64,000 bases of DNA. Origin: JACMLC01 sp963817025. Lineage in GTDB: Bacteria; Acidobacteriota; Blastocatellia; Pyrinomonadales; Pyrinomonadaceae. Under the pieces are notes generated by a model. That model had not been told where the DNA came from. It ran no database searches and worked only from the letters and a program-made list of their open reading frames with translations. The position numbers and the translations under genes are program-made. This document shows positions 24,819-33,591 of the stretch, one piece after another (position 1 is the first letter of the stretch; each line of letters opens with the position of its first letter). The stretch spans positions 744,001 to 808,000 of the forward strand of contig CAWFML010000005.1 of the NCBI GenBank assembly GCA_963817025.1. Direction: 5' to 3'.

Positions 24819-26348
24819 ATGGAAGTGCAGGGAAGCGCTGGACGCTATCAGGATGAGGATGTACAGGCTCTGGCCGTCGCGGTCTTTAAAGATGAAAAGG
24901 CCGGCGAGGGACTTTTGCAGGAGCTTGATGCAATCTCCGGTGGGATCATCAAATCCGTCATTGAATCCGAAGAGTTAAAGGGTAAAGAAGGCGAAACGGT
25001 TTATGTGCACTTGACGGGAGAGGGCAATCAGGCAAAAGCGCGGCGGCTTTTATTAATCGGCGTCGGCGAGCGCGATGCTTACACGCTGCCGCAGGTCTCG
25101 CAAATGGCAGGCACTGCGGTGCGTTTCCTGCGCGGGAAAAATATCAAGACGCTGGCCGTCGTCCCGCGCGCGGAAGGCGATGCCGAAAGAGTCACTGCGG
25201 CGGCGGCGGAAGGCGCGATCACGGGTCTCTTCGAGCTTGATAAATATCGCACCTCGGACAAGGAAGAAAGACAGATAGAGCGATTCGTCGTCATGACGGA
25301 AGGCGCGGACGAAGATGCCTTGAAGCGCGGCAGCGAGCGCGGACGCATCATCGGCGAGTCTGTCAACTTCACACGCGAACTGGCGAACGAGCCGGGCGGA
25401 TACCTGACTCCCACAGATATGGCCGACCGCGCGCGTGAGATTGCCGAAAAGTTCGGGTTGAGTCTCGAAGTGCTCGATGAGGCGCGGATGGAGCAAGAGG
25501 GCATGGGCGCGCTCTTGAGCGTCTCGCGCGGCTCGGAAGAGCCTGCGAAGTTAATCATCTTAAAATACTTACCGCGTGAGGCAGCCAACCAGTCCACAGA
25601 CAACCTGCTCGCCTTTGTCGGCAAGGGAATCACTTTCGATTCCGGCGGCATCTCGATCAAGCCCGGCGAGAACATGGAGTTGATGAAATACGATATGTCG
25701 GGCGGGGCGACTGTGCTCGGCGCAATGCGTGCCATCGCGCAGCTCAAGCCCTCGATTCCTGTCCTGGGCGTTGTGCCCGCTTCGGAAAATCTGCCATCGG
25801 GCAAAGCCACCAAACCCGGAGATGTGGTCACGGCCATGTCCGGCAAGACCATAGAGATTATCAACACGGATGCTGAAGGCCGTTTGGTTCTCTCGGATGC
25901 CATCTGCTACGCGAAAAAGCTGGGGGCCAAGCGCATCGTTGATATGGCGACGCTGACGGGAGCTGTGTCAATTGCTCTCGGGGATGTCAACGCGGCAATT
26001 CTCGGCACGGATCAAGCTTTGATTGATGAAGTGATCGAAGCGGGTCGTGAGGTCGGCGATAAATACTGGCAACTGCCGCTCGATAAGGAATATTCAAAGC
26101 AGATTAAATCCGAGATCGCGGACATCAAAAACATCGGCGGGCGCAAAGCCGGAACCATCACCGCCGCCGCTTTTCTCAAAGAGTTTGCGGACGGCGTGGC
26201 GTGGGCGCACCTTGATATAGCGGGCACGGCATGGGGCGACGAGGTCAAGCCTTATCGCGCCAAAGGGCCAACCGGCATCGCTGTCCGTACGCTCATCAAT
26301 ATGGTCGAGCGCGCAGCCGCGACACAATCAAATGGAGATCAGGGCTAG
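24819..26348 (+). CDS. pepA: Leucyl aminopeptidase (M17)
   Basis: Cytosolic two-metal aminopeptidase, about 509 residues. The catalytic domain has VGKGITFDSGGISIKPGENM (metal Lys/Asp), YDMSGGATVLGAM, the NTDAEGRLVLSDAICYA signature (about residue 348) and ATLTGAVSIALG. The N-terminal macro-like domain is divergent as usual. The ATG at 24819 has GAGAGG about 7 nt upstream; a TTG at 24789 would add ten residues. A terminator lies 30 nt downstream. Confidence 0.95.
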   Translation: MEVQGSAGRYQDEDVQALAVAVFKDEKAGEGLLQELDAISGGIIKSVIESEELKGKEGETVYVHLTGEGNQAKARRLLLIGVGERDAYTLPQVSQMAGTAVRFLRGKNIKTLAVVPRAEGDAERVTAAAAEGAITGLFELDKYRTSDKEERQIERFVVMTEGADEDALKRGSERGRIIGESVNFTRELANEPGGYLTPTDMADRAREIAEKFGLSLEVLDEARMEQEGMGALLSVSRGSEEPAKLIILKYLPREAANQSTDNLLAFVGKGITFDSGGISIKPGENMELMKYDMSGGATVLGAMRAIAQLKPSIPVLGVVPASENLPSGKATKPGDVVTAMSGKTIEIINTDAEGRLVLSDAICYAKKLGAKRIVDMATLTGAVSIALGDVNAAILGTDQALIDEVIEAGREVGDKYWQLPLDKEYSKQIKSEIADIKNIGGRKAGTITAAAFLKEFADGVAWAHLDIAGTAWGDEVKPYRAKGPTGIAVRTLINMVERAAATQSNGDQG

Positions 26349-26378
26349 GCGAGAAAGAGCTTGAAGGTTAATTTCACA

Positions 26379-26421
26379 GAAGGCGGCGGCTCGGTTTTGA
26401 GCCTGTCGCCTTCACCTTTTT
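26379..26421 (+). terminator. Terminator after pepA
   Basis: GAAGGCG with a GGCTC extension pairs with GAGCC and CGCCTTC over a short T-rich loop, followed by five T. The stem is imperfect. Confidence 0.65.
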
Positions 26422-26512
26422 CCACCTTCTCAAATTCGCTTCTGTCTTGAATCGTAGACAGCCCTGTCTCCAAAAGTGAACACAATCGTTTCTTCAATGA
26501 AATTGGAATCTC

Positions 26513-26647
26513 TTATTCGTTAATGTTTATTAAAGCCGGGCGCTTGGCACAGTCATTGCACTGTTCTTCGATGGAGCCATCGGCGGTGATCGCCACTAAA
26601 TAGATTGTCCTTGCCCCCCCCGGTTGAATGGCCGGGGCCACAAGCAT
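26513..26647 (-). CDS. Possible small ORF or gene remnant (44 residues)
   Basis: In the 589-nt gap between pepA and the J-domain gene, the minus strand holds an uninterrupted reading frame beginning MLVAPAIQPGG and ending ALININE, with a CNDC pair. AAAGGA precedes the ATG by about 5 nt. An eight-base C run (26614-26621 on the plus strand) lies inside it and could slip. The residue make-up looks protein-like, but no family is recognised. It could be the tail of a decayed gene, since the frame is closed by a stop six codons upstream of the ATG. Confidence 0.33.
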   Translation of the reverse strand: MLVAPAIQPGGARTIYLVAITADGSIEEQCNDCAKRPALININE

Positions 26648-26736
26648 CACATCCTTTGGCTCAACTCACCCCACAACAATAAAGCAATAACTCACGACCG
26701 TGCAGATTATCTTTAACGGCTGGTCTGTATAATAAG

Positions 26737-26773
26737 AGCCAGAGCGTTTATCCTCTAAACGCTCTGGCTTTTT
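26737..26773 (+). terminator. Strong intrinsic terminator in the pepA-dnaJ-like gap
   Basis: AGCCAGAGCGTTTA (26737-26750) pairs perfectly with TAAACGCTCTGGCT (26756-26769), followed by T's. A TATAAT lies just before it (26728-26733). No gene is seen between it and pepA on the plus strand; the rest of the gap (26774-26937) holds nothing I can name. Confidence 0.8.
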
Positions 26774-26937
26774 AAATCTTCACAGGATCAGAGCCTGCCA
26801 AATCCGCCATTATCCGGCTTTTCAGAAGAGACGAAATTGACCTTTGCATGTTATAGTGGGGCGACATCAAGGGCGACCCTCTCCTGCCCACTCAGCAGAG
26901 AATTTCAGGCGCGCCCATCGCCAGCTTTTGTCGGAAG

Positions 26938-27756
26938 GTGAGAGAAAGCGCGGTGGTTGATTATTACAAGATTCTGGGCATCAAGCGCACTGCGACGGCA
27001 GCCGAAATCAAATCTGCCTATCGCAAACTGGCGCGCAAGAGGCATCCGGACTTAAACGGCGGCTCTGAAGAAGCCGCGCGCGAGTTTGCGCTGCTCGCCC
27101 TCGCCTATCGCACTTTAAGCGACCCGCAGGAGCGCGCCTTCTACGATGCCAAATGCGCCAAAGGGGAAAGCGGCCACTCGGTACTTCATTCAGACAATCC
27201 GCATGCGCGCCGCATGCGCCGCGTCGTGATGGCTCAGGCGCGTTGGGATCGAGCCGTTGATTCATGGCTTGAACGTGAACGCCGTGACACTTCGGAACGC
27301 ATGCGTGCAGTCTTCACTACTGTCTCTCTCTTTCTCTCAACCTTTATCGTCGCCGTCCTCAAGCCGCGCTTCTGGCAGAGCTTTGACGGCTATTTCGGAC
27401 GCGCCATGCTGCTCACGCTCTTCGTCATCGGCATCTGGCACTTAGCCTCGCGCCTGCGCGAATATTTCGAGCATTACACTTACAATCCAAAGTCAATTCA
27501 CGTTTCTCTGATGGGCGAGGAAGAGAAAACTGAAAAGCCGTTTACACGATTCAGCGCCTATACTTTTCTCATCATCGGCTATGTCGCAAGCATCGGCGCG
27601 GGCCTCTTCGTCGGACTGCACACGCATTACATCGTCAGCGATCTGGCCTTCTTCTTTGACCAGCAAGTTCGCCCTGACCTGCTCTTCTATCCTCCGATTG
27701 CCGTGCTCATAGTGGATACGATGCACTCCGTCGCCTCCAAGATAGATGCCTGGTAG
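26938..27756 (+). CDS. J-domain membrane protein
   Basis: A 272-residue protein with an N-terminal DnaJ domain: DYYKILGIKRTATAAEIKSA, then RKRHPDLNGG with the HPD tripeptide needed to stimulate DnaK ATPase, then LALAYRTLSDPQERAFYD. No G/F-rich or zinc-finger part follows, so it is a type III J-protein. The C-terminal half has several hydrophobic helices (FLSTFIVAVL, AMLLTLFVIGIWHLA, FLIIGYVASIGAGLFVGL, LLFYPPIAVLIVDTM), so it is membrane-anchored. There is no ATG; GTG at 26938 or 26953 is the start. Confidence 0.85.
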   Translation: MRESAVVDYYKILGIKRTATAAEIKSAYRKLARKRHPDLNGGSEEAAREFALLALAYRTLSDPQERAFYDAKCAKGESGHSVLHSDNPHARRMRRVVMAQARWDRAVDSWLERERRDTSERMRAVFTTVSLFLSTFIVAVLKPRFWQSFDGYFGRAMLLTLFVIGIWHLASRLREYFEHYTYNPKSIHVSLMGEEEKTEKPFTRFSAYTFLIIGYVASIGAGLFVGLHTHYIVSDLAFFFDQQVRPDLLFYPPIAVLIVDTMHSVASKIDAW

Positions 27757-28077
27757 AGCCTTCCTTCATCTTTTAATCAGATAGATTACAGACGTTGTTC
27801 GGAGCGAAACAATCTTGCGCCTTCCGTGGGTTCTCGTGTATATTTTCGTGCGACCCCTATTACACAATCAGGCCGCTGCCCGCTGAAGAGGCTGGCCGCA
27901 TTGCAGGATTCAAAGCTGAAGGAGAACTAAACCCACGCTCTTGACATACGAAAAAGCGTGCCCCCTTGCATCAAACGAAATCCGCCGACGGCCTCCTGAA
28001 CGTCGCCTGCTTCATCTTCCGTAGAAGGTGAACCATGCTCGCTGGCCGTCGCCCTTTGCTGGCAAAGGAGCTAAGAG
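27757..28077. other. 321-nt gap with nothing recognised
   Basis: No gene, strong hairpin or repeat family member is seen. It ends with a good ribosome-binding site (AAGGAG) for the next gene. GC-rich stretches such as GGCCGCTGCCCGCTGAAGAG may form leader structure, but no known riboswitch is recognised. Confidence 0.5.
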
Positions 28078-28341
28078 ATGGCTAAGCGAATAACCGAGCG
28101 CCAACGCCTCGCTTTCAAACTCGACTCTCTCAACGATACTGAAGTTTGCGAAGTTTTAGATTACATCTCTATCATGGAGACTATGCGACGCGCGGCGGCC
28201 ACGTCCGGCCTCTGGGAAGACGAGTTGATAGCCGTTCTGGCTGATGCGCAAGAGAACAAGCGTGCGCAACAGGCTTTTGAATGGGAAGCCGCCAGACGCC
28301 GCGCCGAACGTCGCGCCGCAACTCTTCCGACGCGTACCTGA
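28078..28341 (+). CDS. Small hypothetical protein
   Basis: An 87-residue charged, helical protein (MAKRITERQRLAFKLDSLND, then EVLDYISIMETMRR, ending in a basic RRRAERRAATLPTRT). There is no signal peptide and no recognised motif. AAGGAG 6-7 nt before the ATG supports translation. It is followed after 5 nt by the HEAT-repeat gene, so the two form an operon. It could be a small partner of that protein; no more can be said. Confidence 0.65.
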   Translation: MAKRITERQRLAFKLDSLNDTEVCEVLDYISIMETMRRAAATSGLWEDELIAVLADAQENKRAQQAFEWEAARRRAERRAATLPTRT

Positions 28342-28346
28342 ATTCA

Positions 28347-29234
28347 ATGACAGCGTCAATCCTAAACTACACATGTATGAGCGCAGCCCGCACAGGCCGT
28401 GTGCCGGTGTGCCTGCTTCTTTTCTTGACCTTCCTTGCGGGCGCGTCCTTAACAATCTTTGCCCGGCAAACATCTGGTTCCGATCTCACGCCCATGCAGC
28501 GAGAGATTGAACGGCAAAGGCTGCGCCTCTCATCATCCGAAACTGAAGAACGCAGGGACGCCTTGATGCGCCTCGGCTGGATGAAGCGACCGGAAGCCTC
28601 GCGCGTCGCCGCTCTTGCGCTCAACGACGCTTCAGAGATAGTGCGCGCCACGGCTACAGGCGCGGTGCTTTCGCTTCCGCCGGATGAAGCCGCCGCTGTG
28701 CTGCTGCCGCTTCTTCAGGACAAGAAAGAGTTTGTAAGACAAGAAGCGGCCTATGCGCTGGGCCAGACGCGAAGCCGCATGGGAGTCGCCGGGTTGGTCA
28801 CGTTGCTTGAGAGAGACAAACTACCGGGCGTGCGCGGCGCGGCAGCCGTTGCGTTGGGCCTGATCGCTGATGAATCCGCCGCGGGTTCGCTGGCACGCAC
28901 CCTCGACCCTTCTTACACCGCTTTGGAATCAAGCGCTCAGAAAAGGCGGAGCAAAAAAGAGGACAACGAGTTTGTCCTGCGCGCCGCCGCACGCGCGCTT
29001 GGACAGATACGCAGCCGCGTCGCTGTTCCGGCTTTAGTTTCGGTGATGGCAAACGAGCGCGCGGACGATGATCTGAGACGCGAAGCAGCCCGCGCTCTGG
29101 GTTTAATCGGCGATTCCTCAGCCGTGCCCGCGTTGCGCGCCGTGCTCGCAGACGGCGACCCATATCTCTCACGCATCGCCTACGAAGCCCTGCTTAAAAT
29201 TTCCCCGGCAGACGCGGGCGGAAGACCATCATGA
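28347..29234 (+). CDS. HEAT-repeat exported protein
   Basis: About 295 residues from the ATG at 28347 (ATG 28377 also possible; both give a signal peptide, VCLLLFLTFLAGASLTIFA). The rest is a series of about 30-residue two-helix repeats of the PBS-lyase/HEAT kind: RRDALMRLGWM, VRATATGAVLSL, VRQEAAYALGQTRS, VRGAAAVALGLIAD, LRAAARALGQIRS, LRREAARALGLIGD. Such repeats form protein-binding solenoids, here probably in the periplasm. A charged insertion (SSAQKRRSKKEDNE) interrupts the middle. The partner is unknown. Confidence 0.8.
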   Translation: MTASILNYTCMSAARTGRVPVCLLLFLTFLAGASLTIFARQTSGSDLTPMQREIERQRLRLSSSETEERRDALMRLGWMKRPEASRVAALALNDASEIVRATATGAVLSLPPDEAAAVLLPLLQDKKEFVRQEAAYALGQTRSRMGVAGLVTLLERDKLPGVRGAAAVALGLIADESAAGSLARTLDPSYTALESSAQKRRSKKEDNEFVLRAAARALGQIRSRVAVPALVSVMANERADDDLRREAARALGLIGDSSAVPALRAVLADGDPYLSRIAYEALLKISPADAGGRPS

Positions 29235-29299
29235 GACACATAAAAAGTGAGCTTCAGGAATAGCGCATCAGGCCGCATTGAATTTCAAAACGCAATCAT

Positions 29300-29349
29300 A
29301 AAAGTTAAAGAGCCGGACTCGTTTAATCGAATCCGGCTCTTTAACTTTT
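29300..29349. terminator. Bidirectional terminator
   Basis: AAAGTTAAAGAGCCGGA pairs with TCCGGCTCTTTAACTTT, with A's on one side and T's on the other. It sits between the convergent HEAT-repeat and Clp-type ATPase genes. Confidence 0.88.
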
Positions 29350-29371
29350 TCTATTCTTTGCGGGCTAAGAG

Positions 29372-30580
29372 TTAGTTTTCGGTCTTATCTCCGCGTCCCT
29401 GTCCTTTGCGCGCAGCCTTGCTTTGCGGTAACGGCAGCGCCGCGCCATCCGATTTGGATTGCAACTCTTCCGGTTGCTCCGAGCCTTCCGGCGCATCCTG
29501 AATCAAAGCTCCACCGGAACGTTTGGAGAAAATCAGCTTGCCTGCTATCTCGTCAAAATCAACATTGACCAGATCGCCCAAGCCCACCTGCGCCGTCGCC
29601 ACCAGGTTCGAAAGCGGGTAAACCAGAAAACGCTCAATCGCCCGCTTCAAGTGTCGCGCGCCGTATTTGAAATCTATCCCCTCGCGGAGCAATAAATCTT
29701 TGGCGGCATCCGAACACTGGAAGATAAACTTCGTTCCGGCAGACATCATGATTCTGTCCTGCACGGATTGCAGCTCAAGATCGAGTATCTGCCTGAGATG
29801 ATGCTCCTTGAGAGAACGGAAGACCACGACCTTATCTATGCGATTCATAAACTCAGGCGAAAACTTACGCCGCGCAGCTTCGACCGCCGTGCGATAAATC
29901 TTCTGATCCACATCCGAATCGCTCGGATTCTTGGCTCCCTTGCCGGGCGCAAAACCGATGCCGCCGGAAATCAACTCGGACATCTCACGCGCCCCCAGGT
30001 TCGAGGTCATAATTACCATCGAGCGCGAGAAATCCACGCGGCGATTATCGCCCAGGGTCAGCGTCGCTTTGTCCAGAATGCCGAGCAGCAACTGCCAGAG
30101 GCTGTCAGAGGCTTTCTCTATCTCATCAAAAAGAATGAGCGAGAGCTTGGTCTCTTCCGTCTGGTAACGGTCTAGATTTTCCTGCGTCAGCATGGGGCTG
30201 GTCTCGCGGTGGCCCAAATATCCCGGAGGCGAGCCGATGAGCTTGGCTATCTCATGCGAATGCTGAAACTCTGCGCAGTCAATCTTGACGACCGCGTTCG
30301 AGTCGCCAAAGAGAACTTCGGCAGCCGCTTCGATGACGCGAGTTTTACCCGAGCCGGTAGGCCCTAGAAAGAGCATCGTCCCGACGGGGCGGTTTGGCGG
30401 ATTCATGCCCGCCAGAAAGATTTGGTAAAGGCCGCTCATGCGGCGCACGGCGCGCTCCTGGCCGACAATGCGGCCTCCGAGCTTTTCTTCAAACTCCTGA
30501 GCGCGCGGACTCTTTTGATCGGGATCGAGGAAGACCAGGTTTTCCATTGTGTCGTCTATTATTTCCATTTCTGTAATCAT
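29372..30580 (-). CDS. Stand-alone AAA+ ATPase of the Clp (AAA_2) type
   Basis: A 402-residue protein resembling the second ATPase module of ClpB/ClpC: GRIVGQERAVRRM, Walker A LFLGPTGSGKTRVIEAAAEV (about residues 69-88), the pore-type GSPPGYLGH, Walker B LILFDEIEKA, sensor 1 MTSNLG, KFSPEFMNRIDKVVVF, and GARHLKRAIERFL. There is no N-terminal double-Clp domain, middle domain or zinc finger, so it is neither ClpB nor ClpX. The C-terminal about 40 residues are low complexity. GGAGG precedes the ATG. It may unfold proteins or act with an unknown partner; no clpP is near. Confidence 0.85.
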   Translation of the reverse strand: MITEMEIIDDTMENLVFLDPDQKSPRAQEFEEKLGGRIVGQERAVRRMSGLYQIFLAGMNPPNRPVGTMLFLGPTGSGKTRVIEAAAEVLFGDSNAVVKIDCAEFQHSHEIAKLIGSPPGYLGHRETSPMLTQENLDRYQTEETKLSLILFDEIEKASDSLWQLLLGILDKATLTLGDNRRVDFSRSMVIMTSNLGAREMSELISGGIGFAPGKGAKNPSDSDVDQKIYRTAVEAARRKFSPEFMNRIDKVVVFRSLKEHHLRQILDLELQSVQDRIMMSAGTKFIFQCSDAAKDLLLREGIDFKYGARHLKRAIERFLVYPLSNLVATAQVGLGDLVNVDFDEIAGKLIFSKRSGGALIQDAPEGSEQPEELQSKSDGAALPLPQSKAARKGQGRGDKTEN

Positions 30581-30802
30581 GGCCGTCCTCCTTCATGTGC
30601 AGGCGGTCAAGCAAATGATGCTCGGCCTCTTCCGAGAGATAATACGGATGACCGACCGCGTTGGTTCGGTTCCGGCCCCGGTGGCCGCATCCGCCCTTCC
30701 ACATGCAAAGAACGAACCACTGACAGCTTTGATGCATAGGGTATAGCGTAAGTTTGCAGCCCAAGCTTTGCTCAGACTGGACTTGAAAGTAAACGCCGAC
30801 AC

Positions 30803-30831
30803 TATATATACGACTGCGCGCTGAATGTCAC
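30803..30831 (-). promoter_or_regulatory. Candidate sigma-70 promoter for the Clp-type ATPase
   Basis: On the minus strand GTGACA (30826-30831) and TATATA (30803-30808) are 17 nt apart. A transcript from here would have a leader of about 215 nt. The -35 box is only a partial match. Confidence 0.35.
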
Positions 30832-30881
30832 CACAAAATGTGTGAAAAAGTTAATTTCTGTGGCCGGAGAGAAAAATTCTT

Positions 30882-30915
30882 AAAAAAACCGCGCTGACAT
30901 TTAACGTCAGCGCGG
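30882..30915 (-). terminator. Terminator downstream of the inositol-phosphate synthase gene
   Basis: On the minus strand CCGCGCTGAC and GTCAGCGCGG flank a short loop and are followed by seven T. It lies about 200 nt past the synthase stop. The rest of the 537-nt gap (30581-31117) shows no convincing gene. Confidence 0.8.
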
Positions 30916-31117
30916 GGATGACAATTCTCGTCCCCGTTCAATTTTCGGAGCGGGCATCTCGCCGCGCGACATACTTAAACGTGCCCGCCAGTCACCAAAA
31001 CGTCTGGGTAACGCGGGAAAGATTCGAGTTCTGTGAAGCATTGATTTTAAAAGAATGAAGGGACGCGAATGAATCGCGCCCCTCATCGAAAGTAAAGCTC
31101 TTGTTTGCAATCCGGCT

Positions 31118-32434
31118 TTAATCGTAATACTCAAGACCGAGATGCGTAATCAAGTCCTCGCCGCGCAGGTGGCGAAGAGTGTTTTTGAGCTTCATCAGTT
31201 GGATGAAAACGTCATGCTCCGGATAGAGTCCCGGCGCGGTCTGCGGCGATTTGAAATAGAAGGAGAGCCATTCCTGCACGCCCTTCATTCCCGTGCGCTG
31301 GGCCAGATCGAGAAAGAGCGCAAGGTCAAGCACGAGTGGCGCGGCGAGGATAGAATCGCGGCAGAGGAAATCAATCTTGATCTGCATCGGATAGCCGAGC
31401 CAGCCGAAAATGTCTATGTTGTCCCAACCCTCTTTGTTGTCGCCGCGCGGCGGATAATAATTGATGCGGACGACATGCGAGAAATCCTTGTACAGCTCAG
31501 GATAAACTTCCGGCTGGAGAATATATTCGAGCACGGAGAGCTTGGATTCTTCCTTCGTCTTAAAAGACTCAGGGTCATCCAAGACTTCGCCGTCGCGGTT
31601 GCCCAAAATATTGGTCGAATACCAGCCGTGCAATCCGAGCATGCGCGATTTCAAGCCGGGCGCGAGAATGGTTTTCATCAACGTCTGGCCGGTCTTAAAA
31701 TCTTTGCCGCAGATAGGCGCATTATTTTGTTCGGCAAGCTGTGCGAGCGCAGGCACATCAACGCTCAAGTTAGGCGCGCCGTTAGCGAAGGGGATGCCGG
31801 ATTTGAGAGCCGCATAAGCGTAAATCATGGAGGGCGCGATTGACTTGTGATTATCGCGCATGGCCTGCTCAAAAGATTTCAAGGTCTTATGAACGGCATG
31901 TGGCTTGAGAAAAATTTCCGTAGATGCTGCCCAGATCATCACCAGCCGGGAGCACTTGTTCTTTTTCTTCCACGCGGCGATTTCTTCAATCAGTTGTTCG
32001 GCCAGCTCAAACTTGTTCACGCCCTCTTTGACGTTTGGCCCATTCAGCCGCTTGACGTAAGACTGGTCAAAGACGGCGCGCATCGGCTTAATCTTTTGCA
32101 GCGGCTTTTTAACCTGCGCGAGCAGTTCTTTCTCAAGCACGCCTGCATTCAGCGCCGCTTCGTAGGCTGAATCGTTGAAGATGTCCCACGCGCCGAAGAC
32201 GAGGTCGTTCAAGTCCGCGAGCGGGACGAATTCTTTGATCAGCGGCACGCGATTGTCCGTGCGCCTGCCCAGACGAATCGCGCCCATCTGCGTCAGGCTG
32301 CCGATTGGCTGCGCGATGCCCTGTTTGATGGCTTCGACGCCTGCGATGAAAGTCGTGCTGACTGCGCCCAGTCCGACGAGCAAGACTCCGAGCTTACCTT
32401 TAGCGGGAGCAATCTCAGCCCCTTTTTTAACCAT
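31118..32434 (-). CDS. ino1: Myo-inositol-1-phosphate synthase
   Basis: Converts glucose 6-phosphate to inositol 1-phosphate with NAD. About 438 residues. The Rossmann start KLGVLLVGLGAVSTTFIAGV, the segments SLTQMGAIRLG, VMIWAASTE, SGIPFANGAPN, GKDFKTGQTLMKT (catalytic lysines), GWYSTNILGNRDGEVL and LGYPMQIKIDFLCRDSILAAPLVLDL are typical. The ATG at 32434 has GGAGG upstream; the longer frame to 32674 runs through a repeat hairpin and is spurious. Inositol could feed phosphatidylinositol or compatible-solute synthesis; no inositol monophosphatase is seen near. Confidence 0.94.
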   Translation of the reverse strand: MVKKGAEIAPAKGKLGVLLVGLGAVSTTFIAGVEAIKQGIAQPIGSLTQMGAIRLGRRTDNRVPLIKEFVPLADLNDLVFGAWDIFNDSAYEAALNAGVLEKELLAQVKKPLQKIKPMRAVFDQSYVKRLNGPNVKEGVNKFELAEQLIEEIAAWKKKNKCSRLVMIWAASTEIFLKPHAVHKTLKSFEQAMRDNHKSIAPSMIYAYAALKSGIPFANGAPNLSVDVPALAQLAEQNNAPICGKDFKTGQTLMKTILAPGLKSRMLGLHGWYSTNILGNRDGEVLDDPESFKTKEESKLSVLEYILQPEVYPELYKDFSHVVRINYYPPRGDNKEGWDNIDIFGWLGYPMQIKIDFLCRDSILAAPLVLDLALFLDLAQRTGMKGVQEWLSFYFKSPQTAPGLYPEHDVFIQLMKLKNTLRHLRGEDLITHLGLEYYD

Positions 32435-32589
32435 GTTCCAGCCTCCACAAAAATAAAGTGTAGACGAGCATACAGGCGAACACGCGCGGCGTCTCATCAT
32501 TTCTTGCGGATAAATGGCGACGGATTGCTCATCATCGTAAGGAAAGAGCGTTTTGAGATGATAGCGAGTTGTGGGGTGACTTTTAAAAG

Positions 32590-32692
32590 TTTCCCGCAAA
32601 GGCGCTGGTGGCGCAAAGTAAGACCGCAAAGGGTTGAATGCTGCTCGCTCTTTGCGAGCTTTTCTTTGCGCCACCAGCGCCTTTGTGGGAAA
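32590..32692. repeat. Hairpin element, GCAAAGGCGC family (B5)
   Basis: TTTCCCGCAAAGGCGCTGGT (and on, 32590-32618) pairs with a near-perfect complement at 32664-32692. The loop of about 45 nt carries extra CGCAAAG and CTTTGCG units. Confidence 0.9.
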
Positions 32693-32702
32693 GTATCCTT
32701 TC

Positions 32703-33548
32703 TCATCCTCTCACGATAGCGGCGCGGAAGGCGCGTGGCGTGAGTCCTGTGGCCTGACGAAAGGCTTTGGTGAAATGGCTCGGACTCGCATAGCCGACGC
32801 GCGCACTCACCTGTGTGATGGAGAGGTCTGTGTCAGCGAGCAGCGTTTGGGCGCGTGCGGCGCGCAGTGTCGCCAGATAGGCGTGCGGGGTTGCTCCCGT
32901 CAGTTTTTTGAAGAGGCGCGAGAAATGAAAGGGCGAGAGATATGCTGCCGCTGCTATCTCTTCGAGCGGCAGGTCGCGGTCAAGATGAGCATGCATCAGC
33001 TCGACGGCGCGGCGTATGCGGCGGTCAACCAGACCGGCCCGCGAGAGTTCCAATTCGTCTGCGCGACGGACATGAGCATGCTGGCGCAGCAACTGCACTA
33101 TAAGCTGCTCGACCAGCGCGGCGACGACCATCTCCTGCCCGGCTTCCTGCTGGCACAATTCTTCAGCCAGCTCATGTGCGAGCCGCGACAGTCGCTCGTT
33201 CTGCTCGATGACGCTCGCGCGAAAGTTGATGTATGCGCCGGATTTGATGATCTGCGTGCGGACGGCGCAGTCGAGAACGAAAGATGATGAGAGTGTGACG
33301 GTCAGAAATGCCGTGTGTGTCCCGCTCGCGCTTGCGGTCTCTCCGGGATTGAGCAGCAATGCGCTGCGGCTATCTAATGAGCCGCTTGCCTCGCCTGATT
33401 GGTAACGCAGGTTTCCGCCGAGCATGAAGAGCAGGGAATAATCAGAGCGCGCCTCGATAGACCAACGCACGCTACGCAGGCGGCGGTAATGAATAACGTA
33501 GGGCGCGCGTATGAAAATCTTATCCAGTTGATTTTCGGCTCGGCGCAT
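32703..33548 (-). CDS. AraC-family transcriptional regulator
   Basis: A 281-residue regulator. The N-terminal half is a cupin-like sensing region (YSLLFMLGGNLRYQSGE, ALLLNPGETASASGTH). The C-terminal about 100 residues hold the two helix-turn-helix units: DLPLEEIAAAAYLSPFHFSR, LFKKLTGATPHAYL, then ITQVSARVGYASPSHFTKAF and RQATGLTPRAFR, the AraC signature. The ligand is unknown. It lies upstream of the inositol-phosphate synthase gene in the same direction, separated by a hairpin, so control of that gene is possible but not shown. Confidence 0.92.
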   Translation of the reverse strand: MRRAENQLDKIFIRAPYVIHYRRLRSVRWSIEARSDYSLLFMLGGNLRYQSGEASGSLDSRSALLLNPGETASASGTHTAFLTVTLSSSFVLDCAVRTQIIKSGAYINFRASVIEQNERLSRLAHELAEELCQQEAGQEMVVAALVEQLIVQLLRQHAHVRRADELELSRAGLVDRRIRRAVELMHAHLDRDLPLEEIAAAAYLSPFHFSRLFKKLTGATPHAYLATLRAARAQTLLADTDLSITQVSARVGYASPSHFTKAFRQATGLTPRAFRAAIVRG

Positions 33549-33591
33549 GAAGAAAATTTTATATTAGAGGCGCTTCGGGATTTAAGCTTAA

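Noticed and set aside
27757..28077. Riboswitch in the gap before the small hypothetical gene
   Set aside because: No known riboswitch consensus was recognised; only GC-rich stretches were seen.
30489..30764. Minus-strand frame upstream of the Clp-type gene with a His-rich end
   Set aside because: It overlaps the start and ribosome-binding site of the ATPase gene and has no recognised family or start signal.
32435..32674. 80-residue N-terminal extension of the inositol-phosphate synthase
   Set aside because: It is the translation of a repeat hairpin; GGAGG before the ATG at 32434 gives a better start.
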